Positions 41,933 through 50,948 of a stretch of 64,000 bases of DNA are shown piece by piece (position 1 is the stretch's first letter; the number at the start of each line of letters is the position of its first letter). Below the pieces are notes generated by a model. The model had not been told where the DNA came from and did not search any database. It saw only the letters and a list, made by a program, of their open reading frames with translations. The position numbers and the translations under genes are program-made. This stretch comes from JBFHRE01 sp041746105 (lineage in GTDB: Bacteria; Actinomycetota; Acidimicrobiia; Spongiisociales; ZC4RG35). The stretch is from assembly GCA_041746105.1 (NCBI GenBank), contig JBGTHP010000041.1:1-64000 (forward strand), given 5' to 3'.

Positions 41933-44116
41933 TCAGTCGTAGCCGTCCGTGAGCAGCATCGCCACGTCGCGAACACGCACCTCGTCACCCTTCCCGAGCT
42001 CTTTGATGCCGTCGTCGATCATCACGTAGCAGTATGGGCAAGACACCGCGATTTCGGTGGCGCCGGTCGCGATCGCCTCCTCGGCGCGTTCTATGTTCAC
42101 CTTTTTACCGATGTGCTCTTCCATCCAGAACCGAGCGCCTCCCGCCCCACAACAGAGGCCCTTGGTCCCGTGACGGGGCATCTCCACCATGGAGACATCG
42201 CCGCTGGCAGCCACGACCTCGCGAGGTGCGAGATAGATGTCGTTGTGACGACCGAGATAACACGGATCGTGATATGTGACCGTCGGTTTTTGTGAGCCAG
42301 AGCCGGCGCCGGCGATTCTCTGCTGTTTCAGGAGCTCGGCGAGCATCTGGGTGTGGTGGACGACCTCGTAGGACCCGCCCATCTGTGGGTATTCATTGGC
42401 GAGCGTGTTGAAACAATGAGGGCACTGGGTGATGACCTTTTTCACTCCCAACTCATCGAGCGTTGAAATGTTCGCCAGAGCGAGCTGCTGCCACACGTAT
42501 TCGTTGCCCGCCCGCCGCGCAGGGTCGCCGTTACAGGTTTCACGCTGGCCGAGGATTGCGAAGTCGATCCCGGCCTCGTGCAGGAGCTTCGCCAGCGACA
42601 ACGTCACCTTCTGATTGCGATCGTCGAAACTCCCTGCACAACCAACGAACCACAGGTAGTCCGCCCGCTCGACTCCGTCGACGCCGAACACCTTCACCTG
42701 GAAATCCAGCTTTTTCGTCCAATCTGCGCGGTTCTGCTGGCTCAGACCCCATGGGTTTCCTTGGTTCTCCATCGCCACAAACGCCTTGCCGAGCTCCGAT
42801 GGGAAATCAGACTCCATCAACGTCAGATACCGCCTCATGTCCAGGATCTTGTCGAGGATCTCGATGTTGACAGGGCAGATATCGTCGCAAGCCCTGCAGG
42901 TTGTGCAGGACCAAACCTCCTCCGGCAGAACCCGCTCGAGCACCCTGTCGCTCTCGACCGTGATGCCTGCGGCCAGACCCACCGGCGGCGAGACTGCCGG
43001 CGCCCCGGAGAGGGCCATCACCTCACCCGTCTTGAGAACCACCTCTCTCGGGTCGAGCGGCTTGCCTGTGATGCTGGCTGGACACACGGACGTGCAGCGG
43101 CCACAGACGGTGCAGGCGTCGGTGTCGAACAGTTGTTTCCACGTGAACTCGGAGATCGATGCCGCCCCGATGACCTCGATGTCTTCGACTTCCATCAGAT
43201 TGGGGATCGGCTTCATGGCCCCTTTGGGCCGGTCCTTCGGTGACAAGAACAGGTTGGCGGGCGAAGTCACCATGTGACGCAACTTCGTGGTTGGCAGGAC
43301 CACCAGGAATGCCACGAATGCCGCGGCGTGTGTCGTCCACAGGACACGGTGCCAGGTGGCGGCGGCGCCGGGGTCGAACAACGTCGAGAGCGGGTAACCA
43401 ACAAAACTCCACACCTCGAACGCCGGCCGCCCCACAACCGCGATACGAGCCGCCTCGGTCAGCAACCCGCTCACTCCGATCAGCGCCAAAAGGGCAAGGA
43501 TCCAAGCATCTTCTGGTTTGGTCTTCGAGCGCAACCTCCACGGCGCCTGCAGATAACGCCTCACAAACGCCCAGGTGAGACCGCCCAAAAACACCAGTCC
43601 CGCCAGGTCGAGGACGAGCGAATAGACCCGATAGAAGTTGCCTTCGAGGAACTTGAAGGATTCGGGGAGCAGGTGGTCTATCTCCAGGGTGACCGTCCCC
43701 AAGAACAGCACGACGAACCCGTAATAGACCATCGAATGCATGAGGCCGGCCTGACGATCGCGCATCAGGGTTCTCATGCGGAGCCCCTGCTCGAGTCGGC
43801 TGAAGCGCTCACCCCAGTTACCGAGCCGGCTCTCGCCTTGACCGCGGGCCCAGTTGCGAGCACGGAGTGAGAAGAGGTAGAAACACAAAATCAGGGCAGA
43901 GGCGGTCCCGACGTAGAAGACGGCTTCCAGCGCGTGCGGGATGTTCCCGAAAACCACTCGACCTACTTCAGGCTCGTACTTGCCTGCGATCAGACCAAGA
44001 ACCCACGACACCAGCGTGCCGACCGCAATGAGCACGCCGACGATGACGAGAACCTGGGCGGCGGTGGGACGGAATGCAGGTCGAGGGACGTCTTCTCCGC
44101 TGTCTTCGTGAGCCAT
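41933..44116 (-). CDS. etfD: EtfD-type membrane Fe-S oxidoreductase (HdrD/DsrK-like)
   Basis: 727 residues. An N-terminal NarI/DsrM-like membrane domain (about residues 20-290, five to six helices) precedes two 4Fe-4S motifs (CTVCGRCTSVCP and CTTCRACDDICP) and two CCG domains (FVGCAGS with CPHCFN; DPCYLGRH with GLCCGAGGAR and CPYCY). This is the layout of mycobacterial EtfD (Rv0338c), which passes electrons from the electron-transferring flavoprotein of acyl-CoA dehydrogenases to menaquinone. The fadI-fadJ genes 3-6 kb away fit this. The ATG at 44116 follows TAGCCT by 6 nt. Confidence 0.87.
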   Translation of the reverse strand: MAHEDSGEDVPRPAFRPTAAQVLVIVGVLIAVGTLVSWVLGLIAGKYEPEVGRVVFGNIPHALEAVFYVGTASALILCFYLFSLRARNWARGQGESRLGNWGERFSRLEQGLRMRTLMRDRQAGLMHSMVYYGFVVLFLGTVTLEIDHLLPESFKFLEGNFYRVYSLVLDLAGLVFLGGLTWAFVRRYLQAPWRLRSKTKPEDAWILALLALIGVSGLLTEAARIAVVGRPAFEVWSFVGYPLSTLFDPGAAATWHRVLWTTHAAAFVAFLVVLPTTKLRHMVTSPANLFLSPKDRPKGAMKPIPNLMEVEDIEVIGAASISEFTWKQLFDTDACTVCGRCTSVCPASITGKPLDPREVVLKTGEVMALSGAPAVSPPVGLAAGITVESDRVLERVLPEEVWSCTTCRACDDICPVNIEILDKILDMRRYLTLMESDFPSELGKAFVAMENQGNPWGLSQQNRADWTKKLDFQVKVFGVDGVERADYLWFVGCAGSFDDRNQKVTLSLAKLLHEAGIDFAILGQRETCNGDPARRAGNEYVWQQLALANISTLDELGVKKVITQCPHCFNTLANEYPQMGGSYEVVHHTQMLAELLKQQRIAGAGSGSQKPTVTYHDPCYLGRHNDIYLAPREVVAASGDVSMVEMPRHGTKGLCCGAGGARFWMEEHIGKKVNIERAEEAIATGATEIAVSCPYCYVMIDDGIKELGKGDEVRVRDVAMLLTDGYD

Positions 44117-44122
44117 GCCGGG

Positions 44123-44128
44123 AGGCTA
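44123..44128 (-). promoter_or_regulatory. Candidate leaderless promoter (-10) of etfD
   Basis: TAGCCT ends 6 nt before the etfD ATG; no Shine-Dalgarno is present. Confidence 0.45.
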
Positions 44129-44244
44129 CCCGAATCGGCCCGACCGCTCGTGATTCGTCCCCACGCTCGTCGGGGGCAAAAAAATCGTACATCCGGGGAT
44201 GCTTCATCTTCATCCCGGCCTCGGATTGCCGACGGGACGAATCT

Positions 44245-44397
44245 ATGCGCAACCCGACATGGAGGTCGAGCTTGCTATCGACGGCGATCCTCGTCGCCCT
44301 CGTGGTGCTGAGCATCGTGGTGACCTCAGAACCAACCGATCCCAGCATCCCCGCTGTCCTGGAATACCGGCTTCCGCTTCTCTGGCTGAAGAACTAG
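44245..44397 (+). CDS. Possible small single-pass membrane protein
   Basis: 50 residues with one hydrophobic helix (LLSTAILVALVVLSIVV) and a short C-terminal tail ending LPLLWLKN. The upstream signal is weak (GACGGGA, no close -10). It fills most of the gap between etfD and the convergent peroxiredoxin gene, overlapping the latter's end by 4 bp. Treated as tentative. Confidence 0.38.
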   Translation: MRNPTWRSSLLSTAILVALVVLSIVVTSEPTDPSIPAVLEYRLPLLWLKN

Positions 44398-44837
44398 AGC
44401 AGCTCGCGTACCAGTCGATCGACGTGGCCGGCGGCTTTCACGTTGCGATATTCCGTCTCGACCGCGCCGTCTGGCCCGAAGAGAAAAGTCGATCGGATCA
44501 ACCCCTCGTACTCACGTCCGTAGTTCTTCTTCTGGCCCCAAGCCCCCAATTTCTCGGCCAGACGGTGGTCGACGTCGGACAGGAGATCAAACGGAAACCC
44601 GTGGTCGTCACGAAACTTTGCGTTGGCTGCCGGCTGATCGGGACTCACCCCGACGATCTCGATGCCGGCGTCGATGAATCCCTGGTAGTTGTCGCGGAAG
44701 TCACATGCTTCTTTGGTACAACCAGGCGTTGATGCCGCCGGGTAGAAGAAAATGAGCACCCGTTTGCCCGCCAGTTGTGCCGTCGTGACGACACGACCGT
44801 CGTGTGCTTGGAGAGAGAATTCCGGAAGGGTTTTCAA
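44394..44837 (-). CDS. bcp: PrxQ/BCP-type thiol peroxiredoxin
   Basis: 147 residues. It reduces hydrogen and organic peroxides in the cytoplasm. The peroxidatic Cys40 in STPGCTKE and the resolving Cys45, five residues later, define the PrxQ/BCP class. The chosen TTG at 44837 overlaps the proline dehydrogenase stop (TTGA) and has GGTGG upstream; it gives the standard short N-terminus (LKTLPEFSL). The open frame further upstream lies within the neighbour and is not protein-like. Last gene of a proC-prodh-prx unit. Confidence 0.9.
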   Translation of the reverse strand: MKTLPEFSLQAHDGRVVTTAQLAGKRVLIFFYPAASTPGCTKEACDFRDNYQGFIDAGIEIVGVSPDQPAANAKFRDDHGFPFDLLSDVDHRLAEKLGAWGQKKNYGREYEGLIRSTFLFGPDGAVETEYRNVKAAGHVDRLVRELL

Positions 44838-45748
44838 TTTTTTCCCACCATGGCCCGTAGGAAGAACACGGTGTTGGACGGGCGCTCGGCAAGCCTCCTC
44901 GTCAGGTAGGGATACCACTCCGACCCGAATGGGACGTAGACCCTGACGGGAAACCCGTCGCGCACGAGGGCTTTTTGCAGGTTCGGACGAACGCCGTAGA
45001 GCATCTGAAACTCCCACGGGGCCGACCTTTCTGCACTGAGCGCTTTTGCCAGGTCGATCAACTCCGAGTCGTGGGTGGCGATCGCCGGCTTGACGCCTTC
45101 GACCTTCATCAATGTCTCGAGCAGTTCTGCGTACGCGGCATCCACCCTGTCCTTGGATTGCCAGGCGATGTTTTCGTCCTCTACATAGGCGCCTTTGCAG
45201 AGCCGGATGTGTCCTCCCAGCCCGGCGATACGCGACAGATCGGCTGGAGTCCGTTTGAGATATGCCTGTAGGCAGATGCCGAGATTGCCGTGGGCGGGCT
45301 GGGTCTTTTCGTAGATCTCGACGGTGGAAGCGGTGAAGCGCGAGTCCTCCATATCGATCGTGACTCCCGTCGCCGCGGCTGCCGCCCTCTCCGCCCATTG
45401 GACCAGCGCGTCAGACGCCAGGACCGGATCGAATGACAATCCGAGCTGTGTCAGCTTGACCGAGATATTGGCGTCCACTCCGGTCTCAACGATCCGATCG
45501 ATCGACCCGAGGTATGAATCAAGCGCAGCGAGGGCGGTATCGGCATCGTGCACCTCCTCACCCAGCAGATCGAGCGAAACCGACAAACCGTCTCGATTCA
45601 GCCCCTGGGCGGCAGGAATCGCCCCGTCGAGATCATCGCCCGCAACAAATCGAGACGCCAGATACCGGCCTGGGGCTGTGCCGGTGATCACCTTGGAAAC
45701 CATGCGATTGCGGGTTGAGGCGAGGACCGCCCTGGTGAACAGGCTCAC
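44834..45748 (-). CDS. Proline dehydrogenase (monofunctional)
   Basis: 304 residues. This FAD enzyme oxidises proline to pyrroline-5-carboxylate. Motifs: NISVKLTQLG, TIDMEDSRFT, RLCKGAYVE, EFQMLYGVRPN and the C-terminal RVYVPFGSEWYPYLTRRLAE, all in PutA-type order. The GTG overlaps the proC stop (GTGA). Its position directly after proC, which runs the opposite direction of the pathway, suggests proline/P5C cycling rather than simple degradation; no P5C dehydrogenase gene is in the window. Confidence 0.92.
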   Translation of the reverse strand: MSLFTRAVLASTRNRMVSKVITGTAPGRYLASRFVAGDDLDGAIPAAQGLNRDGLSVSLDLLGEEVHDADTALAALDSYLGSIDRIVETGVDANISVKLTQLGLSFDPVLASDALVQWAERAAAAATGVTIDMEDSRFTASTVEIYEKTQPAHGNLGICLQAYLKRTPADLSRIAGLGGHIRLCKGAYVEDENIAWQSKDRVDAAYAELLETLMKVEGVKPAIATHDSELIDLAKALSAERSAPWEFQMLYGVRPNLQKALVRDGFPVRVYVPFGSEWYPYLTRRLAERPSNTVFFLRAMVGKN

Positions 45749-46563
45749 GAATCCTCTCTGGCTGCCAATCCGAGCTCACGCGACCTCTGGGCCGCCGCTC
45801 TGACGGCGTCTTCCACCAGGGCTCGAAACCCTCTCTCTTCGAGAACGTGCATCGCGGCCGCGGTGGTTCCGCCGGGAGAAGTCACTTGGGACCGCAACTC
45901 TGCAGGGCGGACCTGCGTTTCCGTCAACAGGTGGCCGGCTCCACGAATCGTCTGGTGGACGAGAGATTCCGCCAGATCTCTCGGCAGGCCCTCCCGCAGA
46001 GCGGCCTCTGTCAACGCCTCGGCCAGCAGGAAGATGTATGCAGGGCCACTTCCCGATACTGCAGTCACTGCGTCGAGATGGACTTCGTCCATGATCTCGA
46101 CCGATCCCACCGCCTCCAGCACCCGCCTGGTCCGCGCCAGAAAATCCTCATTCGCGTGCGACCCGGCCGCAATCGCGGTGATCCCCTCGCCGACCAGTGA
46201 TGGTGTGTTGGGCATGGCCCTCACCACCGGGACGCCGGGGAGGGCCTGCTCATAGATTGCGATCGGAACCCCTGCCGCCAGTGACACAACGACCTGATCA
46301 AGAGCGATCGTGCCGCCGATCTCCACGAGGAGCTTCGAAACATCTCGCGGCTTGACCGCTATCACCACCACCGAGTGACCCTCGACGCCTTCTTTGGGAT
46401 CGAGGTGACAATCGATCCCGAGGCGGGTCTCGACGTCGTGAAGCCGGGTCTCGCGTCGAACCACGGCGGAGAGTTCTGATCGGTCCCAACCCGCCGCCAG
46501 CAACCCCCGCACGATGGCTTCTCCCATCGCGCCCAACCCGATGACGGCAACCGTTGGTCTCAT
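45745..46563 (-). CDS. proC: Pyrroline-5-carboxylate reductase
   Basis: 272 residues. Final step of proline synthesis, NAD(P)H-dependent. The Rossmann motif VAVIGLGAMGEAIVRGLLAAG is at the N-terminus; RAMPNTPSLVGEG, VSGSGPAYIFLLAEALTEAA and the C-terminal VTSPGGTTAAAMHVLE are diagnostic. The ATG at 46563 lies 7 nt after TACAAT, a near-consensus -10, so the mRNA is leaderless. The open frame upstream is excluded. Confidence 0.95.
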   Translation of the reverse strand: MRPTVAVIGLGAMGEAIVRGLLAAGWDRSELSAVVRRETRLHDVETRLGIDCHLDPKEGVEGHSVVVIAVKPRDVSKLLVEIGGTIALDQVVVSLAAGVPIAIYEQALPGVPVVRAMPNTPSLVGEGITAIAAGSHANEDFLARTRRVLEAVGSVEIMDEVHLDAVTAVSGSGPAYIFLLAEALTEAALREGLPRDLAESLVHQTIRGAGHLLTETQVRPAELRSQVTSPGGTTAAAMHVLEERGFRALVEDAVRAAAQRSRELGLAAREDS

Positions 46564-46570
46564 CGTTGAG

Positions 46571-46576
46571 ATTGTA
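46571..46576 (-). promoter_or_regulatory. Leaderless promoter (-10) of the proC operon
   Basis: TACAAT ends 7 nt before the proC ATG, one of the best -10 matches in the window. Confidence 0.6.
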
Positions 46577-46655
46577 GAGAGCGCCCGTGAGACCGGTCGC
46601 GATCTATGCAGAAGAATCCCTAAACGAGGGCATCCGGAAGGACGATGATTAGGGC

Positions 46656-47327
46656 GTGACTGTCTACTTTGGAAAACTCCAGCTGGGCGGGGACACCCAG
46701 ACACTGCCCGCCGTGGTACGTGTCGAAATGGGGTTGATCAACGTCACATCCGGAGAAACCGAGATCGGCGAGTGGAAGCTCTATCAAGTCGCCATGAAAG
46801 AGCTCGACAAATGGGTGGTGCTCGGGGTCGACGGTGAGGACCTCTACCTCGATCTCCAGGAACGCACCCGATTCTTGAGCGAGACGGCAACCTATCGCAA
46901 AGAGCCTTCAAAAGCGCGCCGACGCCAGTTGGAGCACCCTGCCTTCCAGAAGGAAGAACCGGCGCCGGCAGTCGCCAAAGGACCCTCCGCCGGGGAACGG
47001 ATGGACCGTCTACGCGAGGAGGTGACCCAAGAAGCGGCGCCGTTGATCGAGGAGGGCAAAGCCCTCATCGACCGCATACCTCGCGGGTGGAAGCTCTATA
47101 CGGCCATTGGACTCGTCCTGGTTGCCGGTGTATTCGTCCCTGTTGTGGCAGGGGTCCTGTTCGTCGTTTTTATGGCGATTGGTGTGCTTGCGGTCCTGGC
47201 CGGGGGTATCGGCTATGTCGAGCCAGGGTTTGGGGTTCGTTTCCCGAACCAACTGCTGCCCTCCCGCCTGATGATCCTGGGCGGAGTCGCTCTCGTGCTC
47301 TCGCTCCCGTTTGCGATGCTGAGCTGA
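46656..47327 (+). CDS. Membrane protein of unknown function
   Basis: 223 residues from a GTG at 46656. Residues 1-80 form a predicted all-beta domain (VRVEMGLINVTSGETEIGEW, DKWVVLGVDGEDLYLDLQ), then a charged helical linker, two adjacent transmembrane helices (IGLVLVAGVFVPVVAGVLFV and MAIGVLAVLAGGIGYV) and one more at the C-terminus. I do not recognise the family. It stands alone between the divergent proC and the fadI-fadJ pair. Confidence 0.75.
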   Translation: MTVYFGKLQLGGDTQTLPAVVRVEMGLINVTSGETEIGEWKLYQVAMKELDKWVVLGVDGEDLYLDLQERTRFLSETATYRKEPSKARRRQLEHPAFQKEEPAPAVAKGPSAGERMDRLREEVTQEAAPLIEEGKALIDRIPRGWKLYTAIGLVLVAGVFVPVVAGVLFVVFMAIGVLAVLAGGIGYVEPGFGVRFPNQLLPSRLMILGGVALVLSLPFAMLS

Positions 47328-47398
47328 CCTGATCGGCAACGACGGATCTCGTTCCCTCTGAACCTGCAACAATTTGTCACATCACTCAAAGAGGAGAG

Positions 47399-48712
47399 AT
47401 GATGACAAAGCAGGAACCGGGAGTGGTCAACGGGCGCCGGGTTGCCATCGTCGGCGGTCTCAGGACTCCTTTCGCCAAATCTGGAACCGAGTTGTCGAAA
47501 GTGGACACGCTCCAATTGGCGCAGGCAGTGGTGACCGAACTGCTCGTACGGTCCGGTCTGGATGGCGGTCAGATCGATCGTGTTGTGTACGGCAGTGTCG
47601 TCCAAGACGTGGCGGCACCGAATATCGCTCGCGAGATCGTCCTTTCGTGCGACATGCCCCAGACGGTCGACGCATTCTCTCTGACTCGAGCGTGCGCGAC
47701 CTCCACCCAGACTTTTGTGGATGGGGCCCAATCCATCCTGCTCGGAGAGACCGACATCGTGGTCACCGGAGGCGCCGACTCCCTATCCCGCCCACCTGTG
47801 ATGTTTTCTGATGAGTTTGTCCAGGTGATGATGAAAGCTCAGGCCGGCAAGGACCCCGTCGCCAAACTCAGATCGCTGTCGAAACTGCGGCCCCGGGATC
47901 TGGCGCCCAACCCGCCCGCGATCGCAGAGCGGTCGACCGGGGAAACCATGGGGGATGGAGCTGAGAAGATGGCTCGCCTCAACGGGATCACCAGAGAGGA
48001 TCAGGACCTGTTCGCCTTTCGATCGCACCAAAAGGCAGTCGAGGCCTGGGAAAAAGGGGTGTACGACGAGGAAGTCATGAGTTTTCCTCTGCCGCCGAGG
48101 TTCGACAAGACGGTGGAGCGCGACACCATTCCACGCGCCGACACCAGTCTCGACAAACTCGCCTCGCTCAAACCCGTCTTCGATCGCCGTTATGGCACCG
48201 TGACGGCCGGAAACAGTTCGCCACTGACCGATGGGGCTTCCGCCCTGTTGTTGATGGAGGACAAGACGGCACAGAGGCTCGGCTTCGAACCTCTCGCCTA
48301 TATGCGGTCATACGCCTTCACGGCGGTCGACCCAGCCTGGCAGCTACTGATCGGGCCGGCGTTCGCCACACCGATGGCACTCGACCGGGCACAACTGCAG
48401 TTTTCGGAAATCGACATTTTCGACATCCACGAGGCGTTCGCGGCCCAGGTGCTGTCTGTTGTCCGGGCGCTCGGTTCGGATCGATTCGCGCGAGACCACC
48501 TGGGTCGTGACAAGGCAGTCGGTGACATCCCAGACGAAAAGCTGAACCTGCACGGAGGCTCGATCAGCATTGGCCACCCCTTTGCAGCAACAGGAGCGCG
48601 CCAGATTCTGACGATGGCACACGAGTTGGCGCGCCGGGATCGTGGCCGTGGCCTGATCACGCAATGTGCGGCCGGAGGTCTCGGGGCCGCCTTGGTTTTG
48701 GAGCGCAAATGA
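47399..48712 (+). CDS. fadI: Acetyl-CoA acyltransferase (3-ketoacyl-CoA thiolase, FadI type)
   Basis: 437 residues. Thiolytic cleavage of 3-ketoacyl-CoA in beta-oxidation. Catalytic Cys99 lies in TRACATSTQ; the second active-site region has HEAFAAQV, the His motif GHPFAATGAR and the C-terminal Cys in QCAAGGLGA. The long FadI-like insertion around residues 130-180 is present. AGAGGAG precedes the ATG. Its stop overlaps fadJ (ATGA), forming a trifunctional-complex pair. Confidence 0.93.
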   Translation: MMTKQEPGVVNGRRVAIVGGLRTPFAKSGTELSKVDTLQLAQAVVTELLVRSGLDGGQIDRVVYGSVVQDVAAPNIAREIVLSCDMPQTVDAFSLTRACATSTQTFVDGAQSILLGETDIVVTGGADSLSRPPVMFSDEFVQVMMKAQAGKDPVAKLRSLSKLRPRDLAPNPPAIAERSTGETMGDGAEKMARLNGITREDQDLFAFRSHQKAVEAWEKGVYDEEVMSFPLPPRFDKTVERDTIPRADTSLDKLASLKPVFDRRYGTVTAGNSSPLTDGASALLLMEDKTAQRLGFEPLAYMRSYAFTAVDPAWQLLIGPAFATPMALDRAQLQFSEIDIFDIHEAFAAQVLSVVRALGSDRFARDHLGRDKAVGDIPDEKLNLHGGSISIGHPFAATGARQILTMAHELARRDRGRGLITQCAAGGLGAALVLERK

Positions 48713-50841
48713 TCGATCTGAAGCACTTCAAATTCGACATCGACGAAGCGACCGCAATCGTCACCATCGACCGATCGGATGACCCGATCAACACTTTGGG
48801 ACCGGCGATCTTCGACGAGTTCTCGGCAATCCTCGATCGGATAGAAACCGATCCCGGGATCAACGGCGCGGTGTTGGTTTCCGGCAAGGCCGATTTCATC
48901 GTTGGAGCCGACATTCGCTGGTTCGCCACGTTGGAGACTGCAGAACAGGCGACTGCCGCCATCGCCTCCGGGCAGATGATGTTCGGCCGCATCGAGCGAC
49001 TTCATCAAACATTGGGCAAGCCGGTGGTGGTAGCAATTCACGGCGCGGCCCTTGGCGGCGGCCTCGAACTCGCCCTCTGTGGGGCGACGCGAATCGCCAC
49101 CGATGACCCACGAACCAAACTCGGACAGCCAGAAGTACAACTGGGTCTGATCCCTGCGGGTGGAGGCACACAGCGCCTTCCCCGACTTGTCGGACTCTCC
49201 AGTGCTCTCGACATCATCCTCACCGGCAGGTCGGTCACCCCACGTCAGGCGTTGAAGATGGGACTGGTCGACGAGGTGGTACCGAAAGAACGCCTGCTGG
49301 AAGTGGCGCGGGACCGCGCCCGCCGTCCGGGCGACGCCCCCAAGGCGAGGCGTATCAGCGCCAAAGCGGTGGGCGAAGTGGCACTCGAGAAGAACAAGGC
49401 GGGCCGCAGAGTCCTGTTCGCGCAAGCCGAGAAACGGGTGTTGCAGGAGACGAAAGGAAACTACCCGGCGCCGGTGAAGGCTCTCGAGGCAATCCGGATC
49501 GGGATCGACGATGGCTTCGATCAAGGACTGGCGGCAGAAGCCCGATTTTTCGGTGAGCTGGTCGTTTCGCCTGAATCGCGTGCATTGAGGACGGTCTTTT
49601 TCGACCAAAGGGCATCGGAGAAGGAGAGGTTCTCAGATACCGCAATGGCGGTCCGCAAAGTGGCCGTTCTTGGCGGGGGGTTGATGGGAGGAGGCATCGC
49701 AGCGGTATCTGCGCTGAACGCAGGAGCCAGGGTGAGGATCAAAGAGGTTGACGAAGCGGGTGTCGGGCGCGGCCTCGGTTATGTGAGCCGTTATCTGGAC
49801 GGCAGGGTAAAACGCCGCCGGCTGACTCCGTTCGAAGCCGAGCAAGCTCGCCTCCGAGTCACCGGCTCGCATCAGTGGGTCGGATTCGCGGGAACCGATC
49901 TGGTGATCGAGGCGGTCTTTGAAGACCTCGATGTCAAACGACAGATGATTGCCGACGCAGAGAGAGCTGTGAGTGGCGATTTCATCTTTGCCTCGAACAC
50001 TTCCTCGCTTCCGATCAGCGCCATCGCCGAGGCTTCCCGGCAACCGGAGAACGTACTCGGAATGCACTACTTCTCACCGGTGGAAAAGATGCCATTGCTC
50101 GAGGTGGTGATCACTTCCAAGACATCCTCGGAGGCCATTCAGATCGCCGTCGACTTTGGTCGTCGCCAAGGGAAAACCGTGATTGTCGTCAATGACGGCA
50201 CCGGTTTCTACACCTCGCGCATTCTTGGTCCTTACGCAACCGAGGCGATGTTCCTGCTCGAAGAAGGCGCCGCGGTCGATGAGATCGATGCCGCCATGGC
50301 CTCTTGGGGGTTTCCGGTCGGACCGCTCCTGCTCTCCGACGAGGTCGGCCTCGACGTCGGTGCCAAGATCTCCAAAATCATGGTCGATGCGTTCGGAGAT
50401 CGGATGCGACCGCCCGAGATGATGAACGGACTGATCACCGACGATCGCAAAGGCCGCAAAAACGGGCGGGGTTATTATCGATACGACAAGGACGGCAAGA
50501 GAGGCGGGGTCGACAAGACGGTTTACGCAGCCTTGGGTCTAGGCCGACGCAACCCTATCCCGACCGACCAGATTCAGGAACGCCTGGCTTTGCAGTTGAT
50601 CAACGAGGCGGCGCGCTGCCTCGAGGAAGGCGTTCTCCGCAGTGCCAGGGATGGCGATATCGGCGCGGTTTTCGGGATTGGTTTCCCGCCATTCCGCGGT
50701 GGGCCGTTCTTGTGGGTGGACACGGTGGGCGTGTCGTGGGTTGTCGACCGCCTCGAGCACCACAGAGCCACTCACGGCGAGAGATTTGCTCCGGCCAAAA
50801 TCTTGATCAACGCGGCAGAAAACGGCACTCGGTTCCGGTGA
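48709..50841 (+). CDS. fadJ: Multifunctional enoyl-CoA hydratase / 3-hydroxyacyl-CoA dehydrogenase (FadJ type)
   Basis: 710 residues. The N-terminal crotonase domain (about 1-200) has both catalytic Glu regions, ALGGGLELALCGATRIA and LGQPEVQLGLIPAGGGTQR. The NAD-binding domain starts at VAVLGGGLMGGGIAAVSA (about residue 325), with MHYFSPVEKMPLLEVV and NDGTGFYTSRIL, followed by two C-terminal 3HCDH helical domains (GFPVGPLLLSDEVGLDV; GFPPFRGGPFLWVD). It carries out the second and third steps of beta-oxidation with FadI as partner. Typical length. Confidence 0.94.
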   Translation: MIDLKHFKFDIDEATAIVTIDRSDDPINTLGPAIFDEFSAILDRIETDPGINGAVLVSGKADFIVGADIRWFATLETAEQATAAIASGQMMFGRIERLHQTLGKPVVVAIHGAALGGGLELALCGATRIATDDPRTKLGQPEVQLGLIPAGGGTQRLPRLVGLSSALDIILTGRSVTPRQALKMGLVDEVVPKERLLEVARDRARRPGDAPKARRISAKAVGEVALEKNKAGRRVLFAQAEKRVLQETKGNYPAPVKALEAIRIGIDDGFDQGLAAEARFFGELVVSPESRALRTVFFDQRASEKERFSDTAMAVRKVAVLGGGLMGGGIAAVSALNAGARVRIKEVDEAGVGRGLGYVSRYLDGRVKRRRLTPFEAEQARLRVTGSHQWVGFAGTDLVIEAVFEDLDVKRQMIADAERAVSGDFIFASNTSSLPISAIAEASRQPENVLGMHYFSPVEKMPLLEVVITSKTSSEAIQIAVDFGRRQGKTVIVVNDGTGFYTSRILGPYATEAMFLLEEGAAVDEIDAAMASWGFPVGPLLLSDEVGLDVGAKISKIMVDAFGDRMRPPEMMNGLITDDRKGRKNGRGYYRYDKDGKRGGVDKTVYAALGLGRRNPIPTDQIQERLALQLINEAARCLEEGVLRSARDGDIGAVFGIGFPPFRGGPFLWVDTVGVSWVVDRLEHHRATHGERFAPAKILINAAENGTRFR

Positions 50842-50948
50842 AACCGGGGTGACGGACTAGCCTGATGGTGCGCACCGAGGGGTTGGCGGTTCGATCCACG
50901 GATCTGCCCTCGAACGCATACCGCGCATATATCGCAACAGGAACCTCC

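Noticed and set aside
48298..49608. 436-codon minus-strand frame opposite fadI/fadJ
   Set aside because: Antisense to two complete beta-oxidation genes with intact active sites.
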